A stretch of 64,000 bases of DNA from Niastella koreensis GR20-10 (GCF_000246855.1 NC_016609.1:1984001-2048000); one strand, 5' to 3'; positions 9,245 to 18,248 are shown, counted from the first letter of the stretch. Numbers and translations: made by a program. The notes: generated from the sequence alone by a model not told the origin.

Positions 9245-9871
9245 TTATTTAGATAATATATTCTTAATCCCTGCTGCCAGCTTTTCCGCCCACAAGGTAT
9301 ATTCTTTTCCGGATGGATGCAATTGATCAGCGGTCAGCAATGACGGGTCATTGGCTGCCAGCCTGGTGCCCGGGGTAATATCAATATAGTGAACCGCATG
9401 TTTTTCTGCCAGCGATTTGTTTACCGCATTGTATGAATCTATTTCATGAGCAACAACGGCTGCATTTTTGCCATTGTTGGCGGCATAGGGCGTTACGCCC
9501 CAATCAGGAATGGAAACCACAAACACATGACTGGCCTGGCCGCCGGCAAAACGGATGGCCTGTTGCAGTAACGATTCAAATTGTTTGGTATATTCCTCCA
9601 GGCTTCTACCGCGGTATTGATTGTTGACACCAATGAGCAGGGAAACCACATCATATGTATTCAAAAAACTGCTATTGTCAATACCTGCCTGCAACTCGTC
9701 GGTTGTCCAACCGGTTTTGGCAACAATTTCAGCGGCATATACCTGGTAACCTGCTTTACGCAAACGCTGTACGGTTTGATAAGGAAAGTTCTCATAAACA
9801 GGAACACCTTCCCCGATGGTATATGAATCGCCTAAGGCTAAATATGAGTATGTTCGTGACATTAGTTGCAA
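9245..9871 (-). CDS. SGNH/GDSL hydrolase (esterase/lipase family)
   Basis: Small serine hydrolase of the SGNH fold. Block I ALGDSYTIGEG carries the nucleophile (Ser16 from this start), LLIGVNNQYRG supplies the block III Asn, and DQLHPSG is block V with the catalytic Asp and His. Its 208 residues match the family. There is no signal peptide, so it is probably cytoplasmic. A second start, MSRTYSY, lies three codons in and may be the real one. The substrate cannot be read from sequence. Forms an operon with the downstream membrane protein. Confidence 0.9.
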   Translation of the reverse strand: MQLMSRTYSYLALGDSYTIGEGVPVYENFPYQTVQRLRKAGYQVYAAEIVAKTGWTTDELQAGIDNSSFLNTYDVVSLLIGVNNQYRGRSLEEYTKQFESLLQQAIRFAGGQASHVFVVSIPDWGVTPYAANNGKNAAVVAHEIDSYNAVNKSLAEKHAVHYIDITPGTRLAANDPSLLTADQLHPSGKEYTLWAEKLAAGIKNILSK

Positions 9872-9913
9872 AAGAAATTAAAAATTAGAAATGTTAAATG
9901 AAAAATTAAAAAG

Positions 9914-10009
9914 GAAATACAAAATACAAAATATTGAATGTCGAAGTAAATACAATTCATCCTTCTCAATTTTGTAATTCACTTCTACATTCAATATTCA
10001 ACATTCACT
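9914..10009. repeat. Heptad inverted array D
   Basis: Left arm 9914-9948 has units gaaatac, aaaatac, aaaatat, tgaatgt, cgaagta. Right arm 9982-10009 has cttctac, attcaat, attcaac, attcact. The arms are roughly complementary (the left arm contains attgaatgt, the right arm acattcaat). It lies between the SGNH gene start and the terminator of the next gene. Confidence 0.65.
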
Positions 10010-10037
10010 AAAAAAGGGGCTGAGTAATCAGCCCCTT
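10010..10037 (-). terminator. Intrinsic terminator of the TonB receptor gene
   Basis: Perfect 10-bp stem aaggggctga/tcagcccctt with a 4-nt loop. Read leftward, it is followed by a T-run, 22 nt past the stop of the outer-membrane receptor. Confidence 0.85.
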
Positions 10038-10058
10038 GTGACAAATCATATAGTTATT

Positions 10059-12719
10059 TTATTGCTGCATGCCCTGCATTCCGTTCTGCATACCTTCCTG
10101 GTCGCCCTTGGTATTCTTACGCTTGAATAAAGAAGCATCGAATTTACCAAAGCGGTAACTGAAGTTTACGCGAACCAATTGCGGGTCTCTTCTGCGCCAG
10201 TCGTCCTGGGTAAACCCATTTGCTTCGGAGTGTACAAAGTACTTACGGGTTCTGAAGATATCCTGCCAGTTCACAGAAACGGTTGCTGTATTCTTTTTGA
10301 TCTGGAAGTCTTTGCGTAAACCCATATCCATACCATAGAAAGGATTGATATAACCCTGGGTTGTTGTTGTTTGCTGGCCTCCAAATCCACCACCGCGGCC
10401 ACCGCCACCGCCGCCAAAACCACCACCACTGCCACTGCCGCTGCCGCCGTTGCTGGTGCTAACCGGTAACGCGCTTTTGCCGGTGTAATCGCCGCTGAGC
10501 TGAAAGCTCCAGCCTTTATTGAATTTAAAGTTCTGATTCAATTTAGCTGAATAGCTGGTGCGTTCATTTTGCAGGTTGGCAGATATGTTGCTGCCGTTGA
10601 TCTTTGAATAATACACGTTGGTGCTTAATGTAACATCCCACCATTTTGTAAGGTTATTACGGAATATCAATTCCAAACCACTGGCATATGCTGATGAAGC
10701 GTTTACATAAGTAGCTATGTAAACCGAATCGGGATAAGTAACCAGTTTGCCGGGGTATTGATAACGGGAAATCAGATTGGTTGTATACTTTCCGAAAACT
10801 GTTGCCAAAAAGGTATTGCTGCTTTTGCCATATGTTTTCTGGTACGACAGTTCCAATGAATGGGTAAACTCGGGTTTCAGGGCCGGGTTACCGGTTTGAT
10901 AGTTCAACGGATCGGTGTAATCGGTATTCGGCATTAATTGGAAAAAGTTAGGCCGGTTAATCCTGCGGGTATAGTTCAATTGCAGGTCCTGCTTATGCTC
11001 CAGTTGTTTGCTTAAAAACACGCTGGGGAATAAACTGATGGGATAATCAATTTTATAAACATCCTTGTTTACCTGGTGCCCATCGTAGCCGCTGCTTTCG
11101 GCCCGCAAGCCAACCTGGTAACTAAAGGTTTCCTTTATTTTCTGGGAGTAGGTAACATAACCGGCGTACACATGGTCGGTATATTCAAAATCGTTGTTCA
11201 ATTCGATACCATTGAAATAGTTATCCTGGAAACTTGAGAATTTACGGACCTGCGCGCGCAAACCCGCTTCCAGTTTAATATTATCGGTAATTGGGTTTAC
11301 ATAATCTGTTTGCCCTATGAAGAATTTATTCTGACCACCGCCCAGCACTGATTGCAGGGTTTCGTCGCCATTTTTATTAACCATGGCCACATCATAGAAG
11401 TTCTGGATGTGAATATCGCTTTCGTTGGTATTCTTGCTTTGGTTGTAGTTAAAGTCGGCTGTCCACTCTTCGCCGGCATGGGCAAAAATGTGTTTGAAGC
11501 TTAACTGGGTGCCATAGTTGCGGAAATTGTTCTTACCCAGGGTATGACGGCTCTGGGGTAAAACGGTACCGCCTACGGTATCGTATACATAGTTCGACCA
11601 ATTGTCGGGTTTGAAATCTCCATTTACGATGGACTGCGATAACGAGATGGTATTGCGGTTGTCGATGAAATAATCCAGTCCAAAGCGGCCGAATGCAAAT
11701 GCGCCGTCCATTACACCTTTGTTATATTGTTTGGTATAATAGTCTTTGACAGTGTTAGAACCATAGGTAAACCTGTCGGTTTCGCCCCAGCTTTTTGATT
11801 TACGCTGGTTGTACATGGCGTTGGCAAATACGTTGAATTTACCCTGGCGGACGTTGATGTCGCCACCGCCATTGAATTTACCACGGGAGTCAACACCGGC
11901 ACGCACACTACCATTGTAACCGGTTTTGCGGTTCTTCTTTAAAACAATATTTAAAATACCCGATTGTCCGCCGCTTGCATCATACTTGGCAGATGGGTTG
12001 GTAATGATCTCTACGCTTTGAATGGCATCGGCCGGGATCTGGTCCATGGTTAGGGTAGTGGGCCGGCCATCTACAAAGATCTGGGGGGCAGCATTCCGCA
12101 GCGAAACATTTCCATCGATATCTACATTGATAGAAGGCACCTGCCGCATTACATCGATGGCGGTACCACCGGATGAAGTAATGCTTTTTTCTACGTTAAA
12201 AATTTTGCGATCAACGCCCATTTGGATCATGGGTTTTGAACCGGTTACGGTTACATCCTGCAGCATGGTGGCATCCTGCTCCATTTTTATATTGCCCAGG
12301 TCTTTATCAACCTGGTTAAGCAGTTGCGATCTGTCCACACCCGGACCCATTTTTATATCGAAACCTGCTTTTTGTTCAATGGATTTGTAACCAATGGCGG
12401 TAATTACCAGTTTGAACTGCCCGAAAACAGGCAGGTTCTCCAGGCTGAAGTCGCCATTGCGGCTGGTAAGCATACCGCCTATCACAACATCCACTCTTTT
12501 TTTGCTTACCGTATCGAATTTGTTTTGAATTAACTGAACAGAAGCTGCGTCGAGTCCTTTATTGGTTGCTTTGTCGATAATACGGCCGTATAAATGACCG
12601 ATATTCATTTGCTGACCGCCGGGCCGGCCACCGGGGCGACCTGCGCCACCACCAGGGTACTGAGCCTGAGTAATTTGAAAGCTAACAAGGAGTACAAAGA
12701 GCCATCCAAAATGTTTCAT
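10059..12719 (-). CDS. Outer-membrane TonB-dependent receptor-like beta-barrel with Gly-rich insert
   Basis: An 886-residue protein with a Sec signal (MKHFGWLFVLLVSFQITQAQ). A carboxypeptidase-regulatory-like domain follows (about 40-150, GRIIDKATNKGLDAASVQL), then a plug-like domain (about 165-265, VMRQVPSINVDIDGNVSLR and PQIFVDGRPTTLTMDQIP) and an outer-membrane beta-barrel of the OMP_b-brl_3 type. Two low-complexity stretches are striking: GGR/GGQ repeats straight after the signal peptide, and a Ser/Gly then Gly/Arg-rich insert within the barrel encoded around 10370-10455. The C-terminus is Gln/Met-rich (GMQNGMQGMQQ). The substrate is unknown, and there is no SusD partner, so it is not a SusC. 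Its own terminator lies just downstream. Confidence 0.88.
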   Translation of the reverse strand: MKHFGWLFVLLVSFQITQAQYPGGGAGRPGGRPGGQQMNIGHLYGRIIDKATNKGLDAASVQLIQNKFDTVSKKRVDVVIGGMLTSRNGDFSLENLPVFGQFKLVITAIGYKSIEQKAGFDIKMGPGVDRSQLLNQVDKDLGNIKMEQDATMLQDVTVTGSKPMIQMGVDRKIFNVEKSITSSGGTAIDVMRQVPSINVDIDGNVSLRNAAPQIFVDGRPTTLTMDQIPADAIQSVEIITNPSAKYDASGGQSGILNIVLKKNRKTGYNGSVRAGVDSRGKFNGGGDINVRQGKFNVFANAMYNQRKSKSWGETDRFTYGSNTVKDYYTKQYNKGVMDGAFAFGRFGLDYFIDNRNTISLSQSIVNGDFKPDNWSNYVYDTVGGTVLPQSRHTLGKNNFRNYGTQLSFKHIFAHAGEEWTADFNYNQSKNTNESDIHIQNFYDVAMVNKNGDETLQSVLGGGQNKFFIGQTDYVNPITDNIKLEAGLRAQVRKFSSFQDNYFNGIELNNDFEYTDHVYAGYVTYSQKIKETFSYQVGLRAESSGYDGHQVNKDVYKIDYPISLFPSVFLSKQLEHKQDLQLNYTRRINRPNFFQLMPNTDYTDPLNYQTGNPALKPEFTHSLELSYQKTYGKSSNTFLATVFGKYTTNLISRYQYPGKLVTYPDSVYIATYVNASSAYASGLELIFRNNLTKWWDVTLSTNVYYSKINGSNISANLQNERTSYSAKLNQNFKFNKGWSFQLSGDYTGKSALPVSTSNGGSGSGSGGGFGGGGGGRGGGFGGQQTTTTQGYINPFYGMDMGLRKDFQIKKNTATVSVNWQDIFRTRKYFVHSEANGFTQDDWRRRDPQLVRVNFSYRFGKFDASLFKRKNTKGDQEGMQNGMQGMQQ

Positions 12720-12817
12720 GTGTTAGTTACTATGGTTGAGAACGATTAGACGCAAAATTGCCGGAGAACTTGTGAAGTGGGTATTATTTGTGATGAGCGG
12801 TGAATGAAGGACAGTTT

Positions 12818-12941
12818 CAAGTTCCAAGTTCAAGGTTTCAAGTTCCAGGTTCAAAGTTCCAGGTTCCGGGTTTCAGGGCTTCTATTGCCAGGTTTCCGAC
12901 TTTTTCAATCATCCTGTAACCTGAAACATGCAACCTGTAAC
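12818..12941. repeat. Heptad inverted array E
   Basis: The longest uninterrupted arm in the window: eight 7-nt units in perfect register at 12818-12873 (caagttc three times, plus caggttc, aaagttc and similar). Right arm 12914-12941 has four units (ctgtaac, ctgaaac, atgcaac, ctgtaac). It ends 5 nt before the stop of the DUF445 gene. Confidence 0.78.
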
Positions 12942-12946
12942 AGTTT

Positions 12947-13513
12947 TTATACAAATGCCATAATAATTCCTGCCTGCACCAAACCTACCAGGAAGCCAAC
13001 TAAAGCTCCTACCAAATACGCCTTGCGAAGTTCGCCGCCAGCATGCTGGTATACAGCTGTTTTGAGTTTTTCTACCTGCAGGGCGGCTATTTTATCGGTG
13101 ATGGTTTGTTCCAGGTTAAGGTCCTGTTGCAGGTTTTGTAAATATTCCTTCATGACAACCGGAAAAATTTCTTCCAGTTCTTTCATAAAGATCTCTTTGA
13201 GGGTATTGATGGTTCTGTCGCCAATGAGCATCCCGATCATGGGAAAGGAAACCTTGAGTTTGTTACGCAGGAAATCGTCGATGTGTACTTCGGCCACCGG
13301 CATAATTTTTTTTATGCTATCGGGGTTGGTGATCTTTTCTTCGAGCTCGCTGAACGATACAAATTCCTTAGCGATTACCGGCGCCAGCGTTTGAGCGAGT
13401 TGTGGTTGCCGTTTGGAGAATGTAAGGAACAGCATTTTAATAAGCAGCCAGTTGCTGAACCAGCCGATAAATGCAGCAGAGAGCGGAAGAAAAATAAAGA
13501 GCCACCAGTTCAT
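12947..13513 (-). CDS. DUF445 family membrane protein
   Basis: A 188-residue protein: an N-terminal hydrophobic helix ending FIGWFSNWLLIKMLF, a helical amphipathic middle, and a C-terminal helix LVGALVGFLVGLVQAGIIM. The GWFSNWLAxKMLF-type opening and the overall plan fit DUF445 (YheB-like) proteins, here at the short end of the family range. Function unknown. It lies downstream of tRNA-His and its terminator on the same strand. Confidence 0.72.
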   Translation of the reverse strand: MNWWLFIFLPLSAAFIGWFSNWLLIKMLFLTFSKRQPQLAQTLAPVIAKEFVSFSELEEKITNPDSIKKIMPVAEVHIDDFLRNKLKVSFPMIGMLIGDRTINTLKEIFMKELEEIFPVVMKEYLQNLQQDLNLEQTITDKIAALQVEKLKTAVYQHAGGELRKAYLVGALVGFLVGLVQAGIIMAFV

Positions 13514-13550
13514 AATAAAAATATATTAATATGTGTTTCTGTGTAGTTTC

Positions 13551-13585
13551 TAAATAAAAAACCCCCGACAAAGATGTCGGGGGAG
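13551..13585 (-). terminator. Intrinsic terminator of tRNA-His
   Basis: Inverted repeat cccccgaca/tgtcggggg with a short loop. Read leftward, it is followed by a T-run, 10 nt beyond the tRNA 3' end. Confidence 0.88.
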
Positions 13586-13594
13586 TTATCTGAG

Positions 13595-13669
13595 GGAGGA
13601 TGATGGGTTTCGAACCCACGACCTCTAGAACCACAATCTAGCGCTCTAACCAACTGAGCTACAACCTCC
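13595..13669 (-). tRNA. tRNA-His (anticodon GTG)
   Basis: Read leftward from 13669 it gives a complete cloverleaf: D-stem GCTC/GAGC, anticodon stem CTAGA/TCTAG with loop TTGTGGT (anticodon GTG), and T-arm GTGGG-TTCGAAA-CCCAT. The extra G-1 and discriminator C73 that identify bacterial tRNA-His are both present and can pair. The acceptor stem has one U-U mismatch (5:68). CCA is not encoded. A strong terminator follows. Confidence 0.97.
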
Positions 13670-13788
13670 GTGTTTCAGGCTGCAAATGTAGGGAAAAAAT
13701 TGATTTACAAACAAAACTTTCTTAAAACCTTTCATCAAAATGGCTTGTTAATTATCACATTAGTACAACAACCCATCTTATTTATCGT

Positions 13789-13796
13789 TATTTTTG
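13789..13796 (+). promoter_or_regulatory. Candidate -7 box for the S41 protease gene
   Basis: TATTTTTG matches the Bacteroidota TAnnTTTG element. If used, transcription would begin close to 13802, which favours the downstream ATG at 13823 as start codon. No clear -33 TTG is seen, so support is weak. Confidence 0.35.
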
Positions 13797-13801
13797 AATT
13801 G

Positions 13802-15976
13802 ATGCCTAAAGTTTTAAAATATATGCTACAACGAAAAAATTTACCCATAGTTCTGCTGTTGTTTGGTGCGGGTTTATTCCTTGCGTTCCGCTCGCTGGGG
13901 CTGGGGTTGGGTAATGGTAATCCACCCACAAAGTATGAGAAGATTCTTCATAATGTGGGAGAAATGCTTGCCGAGATCCATTACAGTCCAAAAAAGATCG
14001 ACGATAACTTTTCCAAAGAAATTTTCAAGAAGTATCTGGGTGAGAAGATTGACGACCAGAAGAACGTGCTGTTGCAATCAGATATTCAACAGTTGAAGAA
14101 ATATGAAACCAAGATAGACGATGAGATCCTGGGTGGCCCCGTACAATTTGTACCTGCCGTTTCCGAGATCTATAAAAAACGTTTACCTGAAACCGAAGAG
14201 ATCTACAAAGAGATCCTTTCCAAACCCTTCGATTTTACAAAGGACGAAACAGCCAACTTCAATGATGAGAAGCTGGATTACCCCAAAAGCGAAGCTGACA
14301 GAAAAGAAGCCTGGCGCAAACGTTTAAAGTACATGGTGCTTGAGCGTTACTACGACCTGATGGAAGACCGGGATAAGAACAAGGGTAAAGAAAACTATGT
14401 AGCAAAGACCGATGAACAACTGGAAGCGGATGCCCGCGACCGCGTGTTGACAATATTGAACAGGAATTACGATCGTTTGAAATTTAAAGTAAACGACGAT
14501 GACCGGTTTAACGAGTATGTAAAAACCATCACCGAATCGATGGACCCGCACACTACGTTTATGCCGCCTGTTGACAAACGTTATTTTGACGAAGAAATGA
14601 GTGGCCGTTTCTATGGTATTGGCGCTTCTTTGCGTGAAGAAGATGGTAATATCAAGATCGGTTCTGTGCTGGCCGGCAGCCCTGCGTTGAAATCAGGAGA
14701 AATTGCTATTGGCGATGCGATCATTAAAGTAGCCCAGGGTGATGCTGAACCTGTTGACCTTACCGGTTATGCCGTTCAGGATGCAGTGAAGCTGATCCGT
14801 GGTAAAAAAGGTACTGAAGTTCGCCTTACCGTTAAGAAAACCGATGGTTCAATAAAAGTAGTTAAACTGATCCGCGATGAAATCATCCAGGATGAAACCT
14901 TTGCCCGCAGCGCTGTGATCAACACGCCTAAAGGTAAACTTGGTTTTATTTACCTGCCCGAGTTCTACGCTGATTTCGATAATCCAAAAGGCGCGCGTTG
15001 CTCTGAGGATGTAAAGAAAGAGATCATTAAACTGAAAGAACAGAAAGTAGACGGTATCATTATGGACCTGCGCAACAATGGCGGTGGTTCGTTATATGAT
15101 GTGGTGCAAATGGTTGGTCTGTTCATTGAAGGCGGCCCCATTGTACAGGTAAAAGACCGCGAAGGAAAACCACAGGTTTACTACGATCGCGATAAATCAG
15201 TTTTATATGACGGTCCGCTGGCTGTAATGGTGAATGAGTTCAGTGCTTCGGCTTCTGAGATCTTTGCCGCCGCCATTCAGGACTATGACCGCGGTGTTAT
15301 CATTGGCAGCACTTCTACTTATGGTAAGGGTACTGTACAACGTAACATTGGTTTGGATAAAACAATGGGCTTCCTGGATCCTAACAGCGAACTGGGAACC
15401 ATTAAACTGACCCTGCAGAAATTCTATCGCATCAATGGCGGTTCAACCCAATTACGTGGTGTAGCTTCTGATGTAAACATCCCCGATATTTTCGAGTATA
15501 CCAAAATTCGCGAAAAGGATAATCCGGATGCGTTGGGCTGGGATGAAATACAAAAAGCTGATTATACCCGTTGGAAATACGGTCTTGACCTGAACCCCAT
15601 CAGAAAGGCAAGTGCTGAGCGTTTAAAAAGCAATCCGCTGTTCGCCACCATTCACAACAATGCTGAATGGCTGGCTAAACAAAGCGATAAAACGGTTTCT
15701 TTAAGCCTTAAAAAATACCAGGAAGAACAGAAAAAGAACAAGGCGATCGCTAAACAGATCGAAAGCCAGAACAAGCTTCCTCATGAGTTGAATGTTGATC
15801 CCCTGGTGGAAGACATGAAACGGGTTGAAGGCACTGGTGATGTTGCCAAACTGGAACGTTTCAAAAACTGGTTGAAGCTCCTGCGTAATGATCCTTACCT
15901 GGATGAGGCTACCAATGTGTTAAACGACATGGTAACCCAAACCAACCTGGTGTATGCCAATGTAAACAAGAACTAA
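13802..15976 (+). CDS. Carboxy-terminal processing protease (Tsp/Prc-like, S41)
   Basis: Periplasmic serine protease that degrades proteins from their C-termini. Seen: an N-terminal anchor or signal (NLPIVLLLFGAGLFLAF), a Tsp-type N-domain, a PDZ domain around YGIGASLREEDGNI, and the S41 core with NEFSASASEIFAAAIQDY (nucleophile Ser483) and YGKGTVQ (general base Lys509). A Tsp-type C-terminal domain follows. At 724 residues it is close to proteobacterial Tsp rather than the short CtpA type. The open frame extends back into the tRNA-flanking region, which is implausible, so I took ATG 13802; ATG 13823, seven codons in, is equally possible. A strong terminator follows. Confidence 0.93.
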   Translation: MPKVLKYMLQRKNLPIVLLLFGAGLFLAFRSLGLGLGNGNPPTKYEKILHNVGEMLAEIHYSPKKIDDNFSKEIFKKYLGEKIDDQKNVLLQSDIQQLKKYETKIDDEILGGPVQFVPAVSEIYKKRLPETEEIYKEILSKPFDFTKDETANFNDEKLDYPKSEADRKEAWRKRLKYMVLERYYDLMEDRDKNKGKENYVAKTDEQLEADARDRVLTILNRNYDRLKFKVNDDDRFNEYVKTITESMDPHTTFMPPVDKRYFDEEMSGRFYGIGASLREEDGNIKIGSVLAGSPALKSGEIAIGDAIIKVAQGDAEPVDLTGYAVQDAVKLIRGKKGTEVRLTVKKTDGSIKVVKLIRDEIIQDETFARSAVINTPKGKLGFIYLPEFYADFDNPKGARCSEDVKKEIIKLKEQKVDGIIMDLRNNGGGSLYDVVQMVGLFIEGGPIVQVKDREGKPQVYYDRDKSVLYDGPLAVMVNEFSASASEIFAAAIQDYDRGVIIGSTSTYGKGTVQRNIGLDKTMGFLDPNSELGTIKLTLQKFYRINGGSTQLRGVASDVNIPDIFEYTKIREKDNPDALGWDEIQKADYTRWKYGLDLNPIRKASAERLKSNPLFATIHNNAEWLAKQSDKTVSLSLKKYQEEQKKNKAIAKQIESQNKLPHELNVDPLVEDMKRVEGTGDVAKLERFKNWLKLLRNDPYLDEATNVLNDMVTQTNLVYANVNKN

Positions 15977-15997
15977 GAACAACAGTCGATATATTAT

Positions 15998-16036
15998 AAA
16001 AAAACCGTTCTGGCTCAGCCAGGGCGGTTTTTTTAT
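15998..16036 (+). terminator. Intrinsic terminator of the S41 protease gene
   Basis: GC-rich stem ccgttctggct/gccagggcgg flanked by A-run and T-run, 20 nt after the stop codon. Confidence 0.9.
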
Positions 16037-16109
16037 TATGTGTGTGCTGATTTCTTTACTTTGAACACTGGTATAAGATTGATTTTCCGCTTATTTTTGC
16101 ACTCATCCG

Positions 16110-16637
16110 ATGAGTATGAATATATTAGACCAATTCAAGCAGATAACCACTTTCGTCTTTGATGTAGACGGCGTACTGACTGATGGTACGCTGTTTGTTT
16201 TTGATGACGGACAGTTTGTACGCCGCATGAATATCAAAGACGGCTTTGCCCTGCAACTGGCCGTAAAGAAAGGGTACCGGGTGGCGGTGATCTCCGGTGG
16301 GGCAAGCGACGCCGTTATTCAACGCCTGAACCGGCTGGGGATAAACGATGTGTTTATGCAGGTTACTGATAAAAAGGGAAAACTGACGGAGTACGCCCAA
16401 CAACATAATTTGAAGTGGAGCGAAGTATTGTTCATGGGTGACGATATTCCCGATTACGAGGTAATGAAACAGGTAGGCCTGCCTTGTGCACCAGCCGACG
16501 CGGCCACCGAAATAAGACAAATTGCAAAGTATATAGCCCAGTTACCGGGCGGACAAGGTTGCGTACGCGAAGTGATAGAAAAAGTGCTGAAGTTGAATAA
16601 TAACTGGGAATTGCATACCGATGTAGCGAGTAAGTAA
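16110..16637 (+). CDS. KdsC-like HAD phosphatase (3-deoxy-D-manno-octulosonate 8-phosphate phosphatase family)
   Basis: HAD-superfamily phosphatase without a cap, of the KDO-8-phosphate phosphatase type used to make KDO for lipopolysaccharide. Seen: motif I FDVDGVLTDG (nucleophile Asp18, acid/base Asp20), motif II ISGG, the motif III Lys around TDKKGK, and motif IV MGDDIPDYEVM. Its 175 residues match KdsC. It begins MSMNILDQF; the second Met is an alternative start. First of a co-directional row with the prenyltransferase and Maf. The exact substrate is inferred from the family. Confidence 0.9.
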   Translation: MSMNILDQFKQITTFVFDVDGVLTDGTLFVFDDGQFVRRMNIKDGFALQLAVKKGYRVAVISGGASDAVIQRLNRLGINDVFMQVTDKKGKLTEYAQQHNLKWSEVLFMGDDIPDYEVMKQVGLPCAPADAATEIRQIAKYIAQLPGGQGCVREVIEKVLKLNNNWELHTDVASK

Positions 16638-16638
16638 T

Positions 16639-16716
16639 TGATTTTTGATTTTGGGATTTAGAGATTTTTAAATCCCATACATCGGAAATCGCAAAATCTC
16701 CAAATCCCGAAATTGT
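16639..16716. repeat. Heptad/octad inverted array F
   Basis: Left part from 16639 has gattt-containing units (tgatttt twice, then gggattt and gagattt) at 7-8 nt spacing. Right part to 16716 has aaatc-containing units at 8-nt spacing. The gggattt-agagatt word faces its near complement aatct-ccaaatccc, giving an imperfect hairpin. It starts 2 nt past the phosphatase stop. Confidence 0.6.
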
Positions 16717-16721
16717 AATTA

Positions 16722-17666
16722 ATGAAACTACTGGCAGCATTTATACGCCTTATACGATCAGTGAACCTGTTGTTCATTGCCATTACCCAATTGCTGTTTC
16801 AGTATTGTATTGTTGGTCCGGTTTTTCGCCATGCCCAGGCCGAACCTGTACTTACCACGCCCGTTTTTATTGTGCTGATCGCCGCTTCGGTACTTATTGC
16901 TGCTGCAGGTTATATTATCAATGATTATTTCGATTTAAACATAGACCTGGTAAACAAACCCGATAAGCTGGTGGTAGACAAGATCATCAAACGCCGCTGG
17001 GCCATCATCTGGCACCTCGTGCTATCGGGAATAGGCGTGTTGTGCAGTGCCTATGTAGCCTGGAAAACAAGATGCTGGTGGTTGATACCCGCCAACATTG
17101 GGTGTGTGGGCGCGCTTTGGTTTTACAGCACCATCTTTAAAAAGAAACTACTTAGCGGGAATGTGATCATTTCATTGCTCACCGCCTGGGTTATTTTAGT
17201 TATAGGTTTTATTACACATTATGTGGTCATAAAACGACCTGATCTTTATGAACAGGTAGAAGCATCCAAGTTAATGCGCCGTACTTTCCTGTACGCTGGT
17301 TTTGCGTTCATCATTTCCCTGATACGGGAAGTGGTGAAAGATATGGAGGATATGAATGGTGATGCACGTTATGGCTGTCGCACCATGCCCATAGTATGGG
17401 GAATAAACGCGTCCAAAGTTTTTGCATCCACCTGGTTAATGGTTTTAGTAGCGGGTGTGGTGGTTATGCAGGCTTATGTGTTGCCTTTCAAATGGTGGTG
17501 GGCTGCCGGTTACAGTGTTATTTTTATACTTATACCCTTATTGTTGTTATTACGCAAATTGATAAAAGCCATTACTCCGGCTGATTTTCATACCATAAGC
17601 ACCTGGTTAAAATTGATCATGCTGAGCGGCATATTATCTATGCTGTTCTTTAAACTTTATACATAA
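16722..17666 (+). CDS. UbiA-family prenyltransferase, DGGGP-synthase-like
   Basis: Membrane prenyltransferase of 314 residues with about eight helices. The first Asp-rich motif is NDYFDLNIDLVNKPDK and the second DMEDMNGDARYGCRTMPI; both bind Mg-diphosphate. Bacteroidota orthologues are usually annotated as geranylgeranylglycerol-phosphate geranylgeranyltransferase, by analogy with archaeal lipid synthesis. Substrate specificity is not visible here, and a quinone-type acceptor is an alternative. Its TAA is followed immediately by the Maf ATG, so the two are tightly coupled. Confidence 0.88.
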   Translation: MKLLAAFIRLIRSVNLLFIAITQLLFQYCIVGPVFRHAQAEPVLTTPVFIVLIAASVLIAAAGYIINDYFDLNIDLVNKPDKLVVDKIIKRRWAIIWHLVLSGIGVLCSAYVAWKTRCWWLIPANIGCVGALWFYSTIFKKKLLSGNVIISLLTAWVILVIGFITHYVVIKRPDLYEQVEASKLMRRTFLYAGFAFIISLIREVVKDMEDMNGDARYGCRTMPIVWGINASKVFASTWLMVLVAGVVVMQAYVLPFKWWWAAGYSVIFILIPLLLLLRKLIKAITPADFHTISTWLKLIMLSGILSMLFFKLYT

Positions 17667-18248
17667 ATGAACGGCCACCGTATCATCCTGGCTTCCCAAT
17701 CGCCCAGGCGTAAACAATTACTGGAATGGGCTGAGGTTCCTTTTGAGGTAATGGTTCAGTCTACAGATGAATCATACCCGCCTGAGATGCCAGTGCCTGA
17801 AGTACCGGTACATATTGCCCGCGAAAAAGCCATTGCAATACGGCAGAAATTTGAATCACTTCACGATGCCAATAATATTATCATTGCTGCCGATACGGTA
17901 GTGGTGCTGGGAAATACCATCATTGGTAAACCTAAAGACCGTGAAGATGCATTGGATATCCTGAGCCGGTTATCGGGTAATAAACACCAGGTAATAACCG
18001 GTGTTGTGTTGCTGAAAGGCCGGCAGGAGATAGCCTTTGCCGATATAACGGATGTTTGGTTTCACCCGCTTACAAAAGAGCAGATCGCTTTTTATGTAGA
18101 TAAATATCAACCGTATGATAAGGCAGGGGCGTATGCTATCCAGGAGTGGATTGGGGTAGTGGGGATAAAATGTATAAGCGGTGATTTCTACAATGTTATG
18201 GGGTTACCCGTTAGTAGAGTGGTGACGGAATTGAAAAAGATGGAGTGA
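17667..18248 (+). CDS. Maf-family nucleotide pyrophosphatase
   Basis: House-cleaning nucleoside triphosphate pyrophosphatase that removes modified or surplus dTTP/UTP-type nucleotides. Seen: ILASQSPRRKQLL at the N-terminus, IIAADTVVV in the middle, KPKDREDAL, and YQPYDKAGAYAIQEW, all conserved in Maf. The Q in AIQ and the sequence type fit the YhdE-like dTTP/UTP group, though this is not decisive. 193 residues, normal length. ATG directly abuts the stop of the prenyltransferase. Confidence 0.95.
   Translation: MNGHRIILASQSPRRKQLLEWAEVPFEVMVQSTDESYPPEMPVPEVPVHIAREKAIAIRQKFESLHDANNIIIAADTVVVLGNTIIGKPKDREDALDILSRLSGNKHQVITGVVLLKGRQEIAFADITDVWFHPLTKEQIAFYVDKYQPYDKAGAYAIQEWIGVVGIKCISGDFYNVMGLPVSRVVTELKKME

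Noticed and set aside
13670-13801. Upstream extension of the S41 protease frame to GTG 13670
   Set aside because: It would begin at the base next to the tRNA-His 5' end and encode a non-signal N-terminus; ATG at 13802 or 13823 gives a proper membrane anchor.
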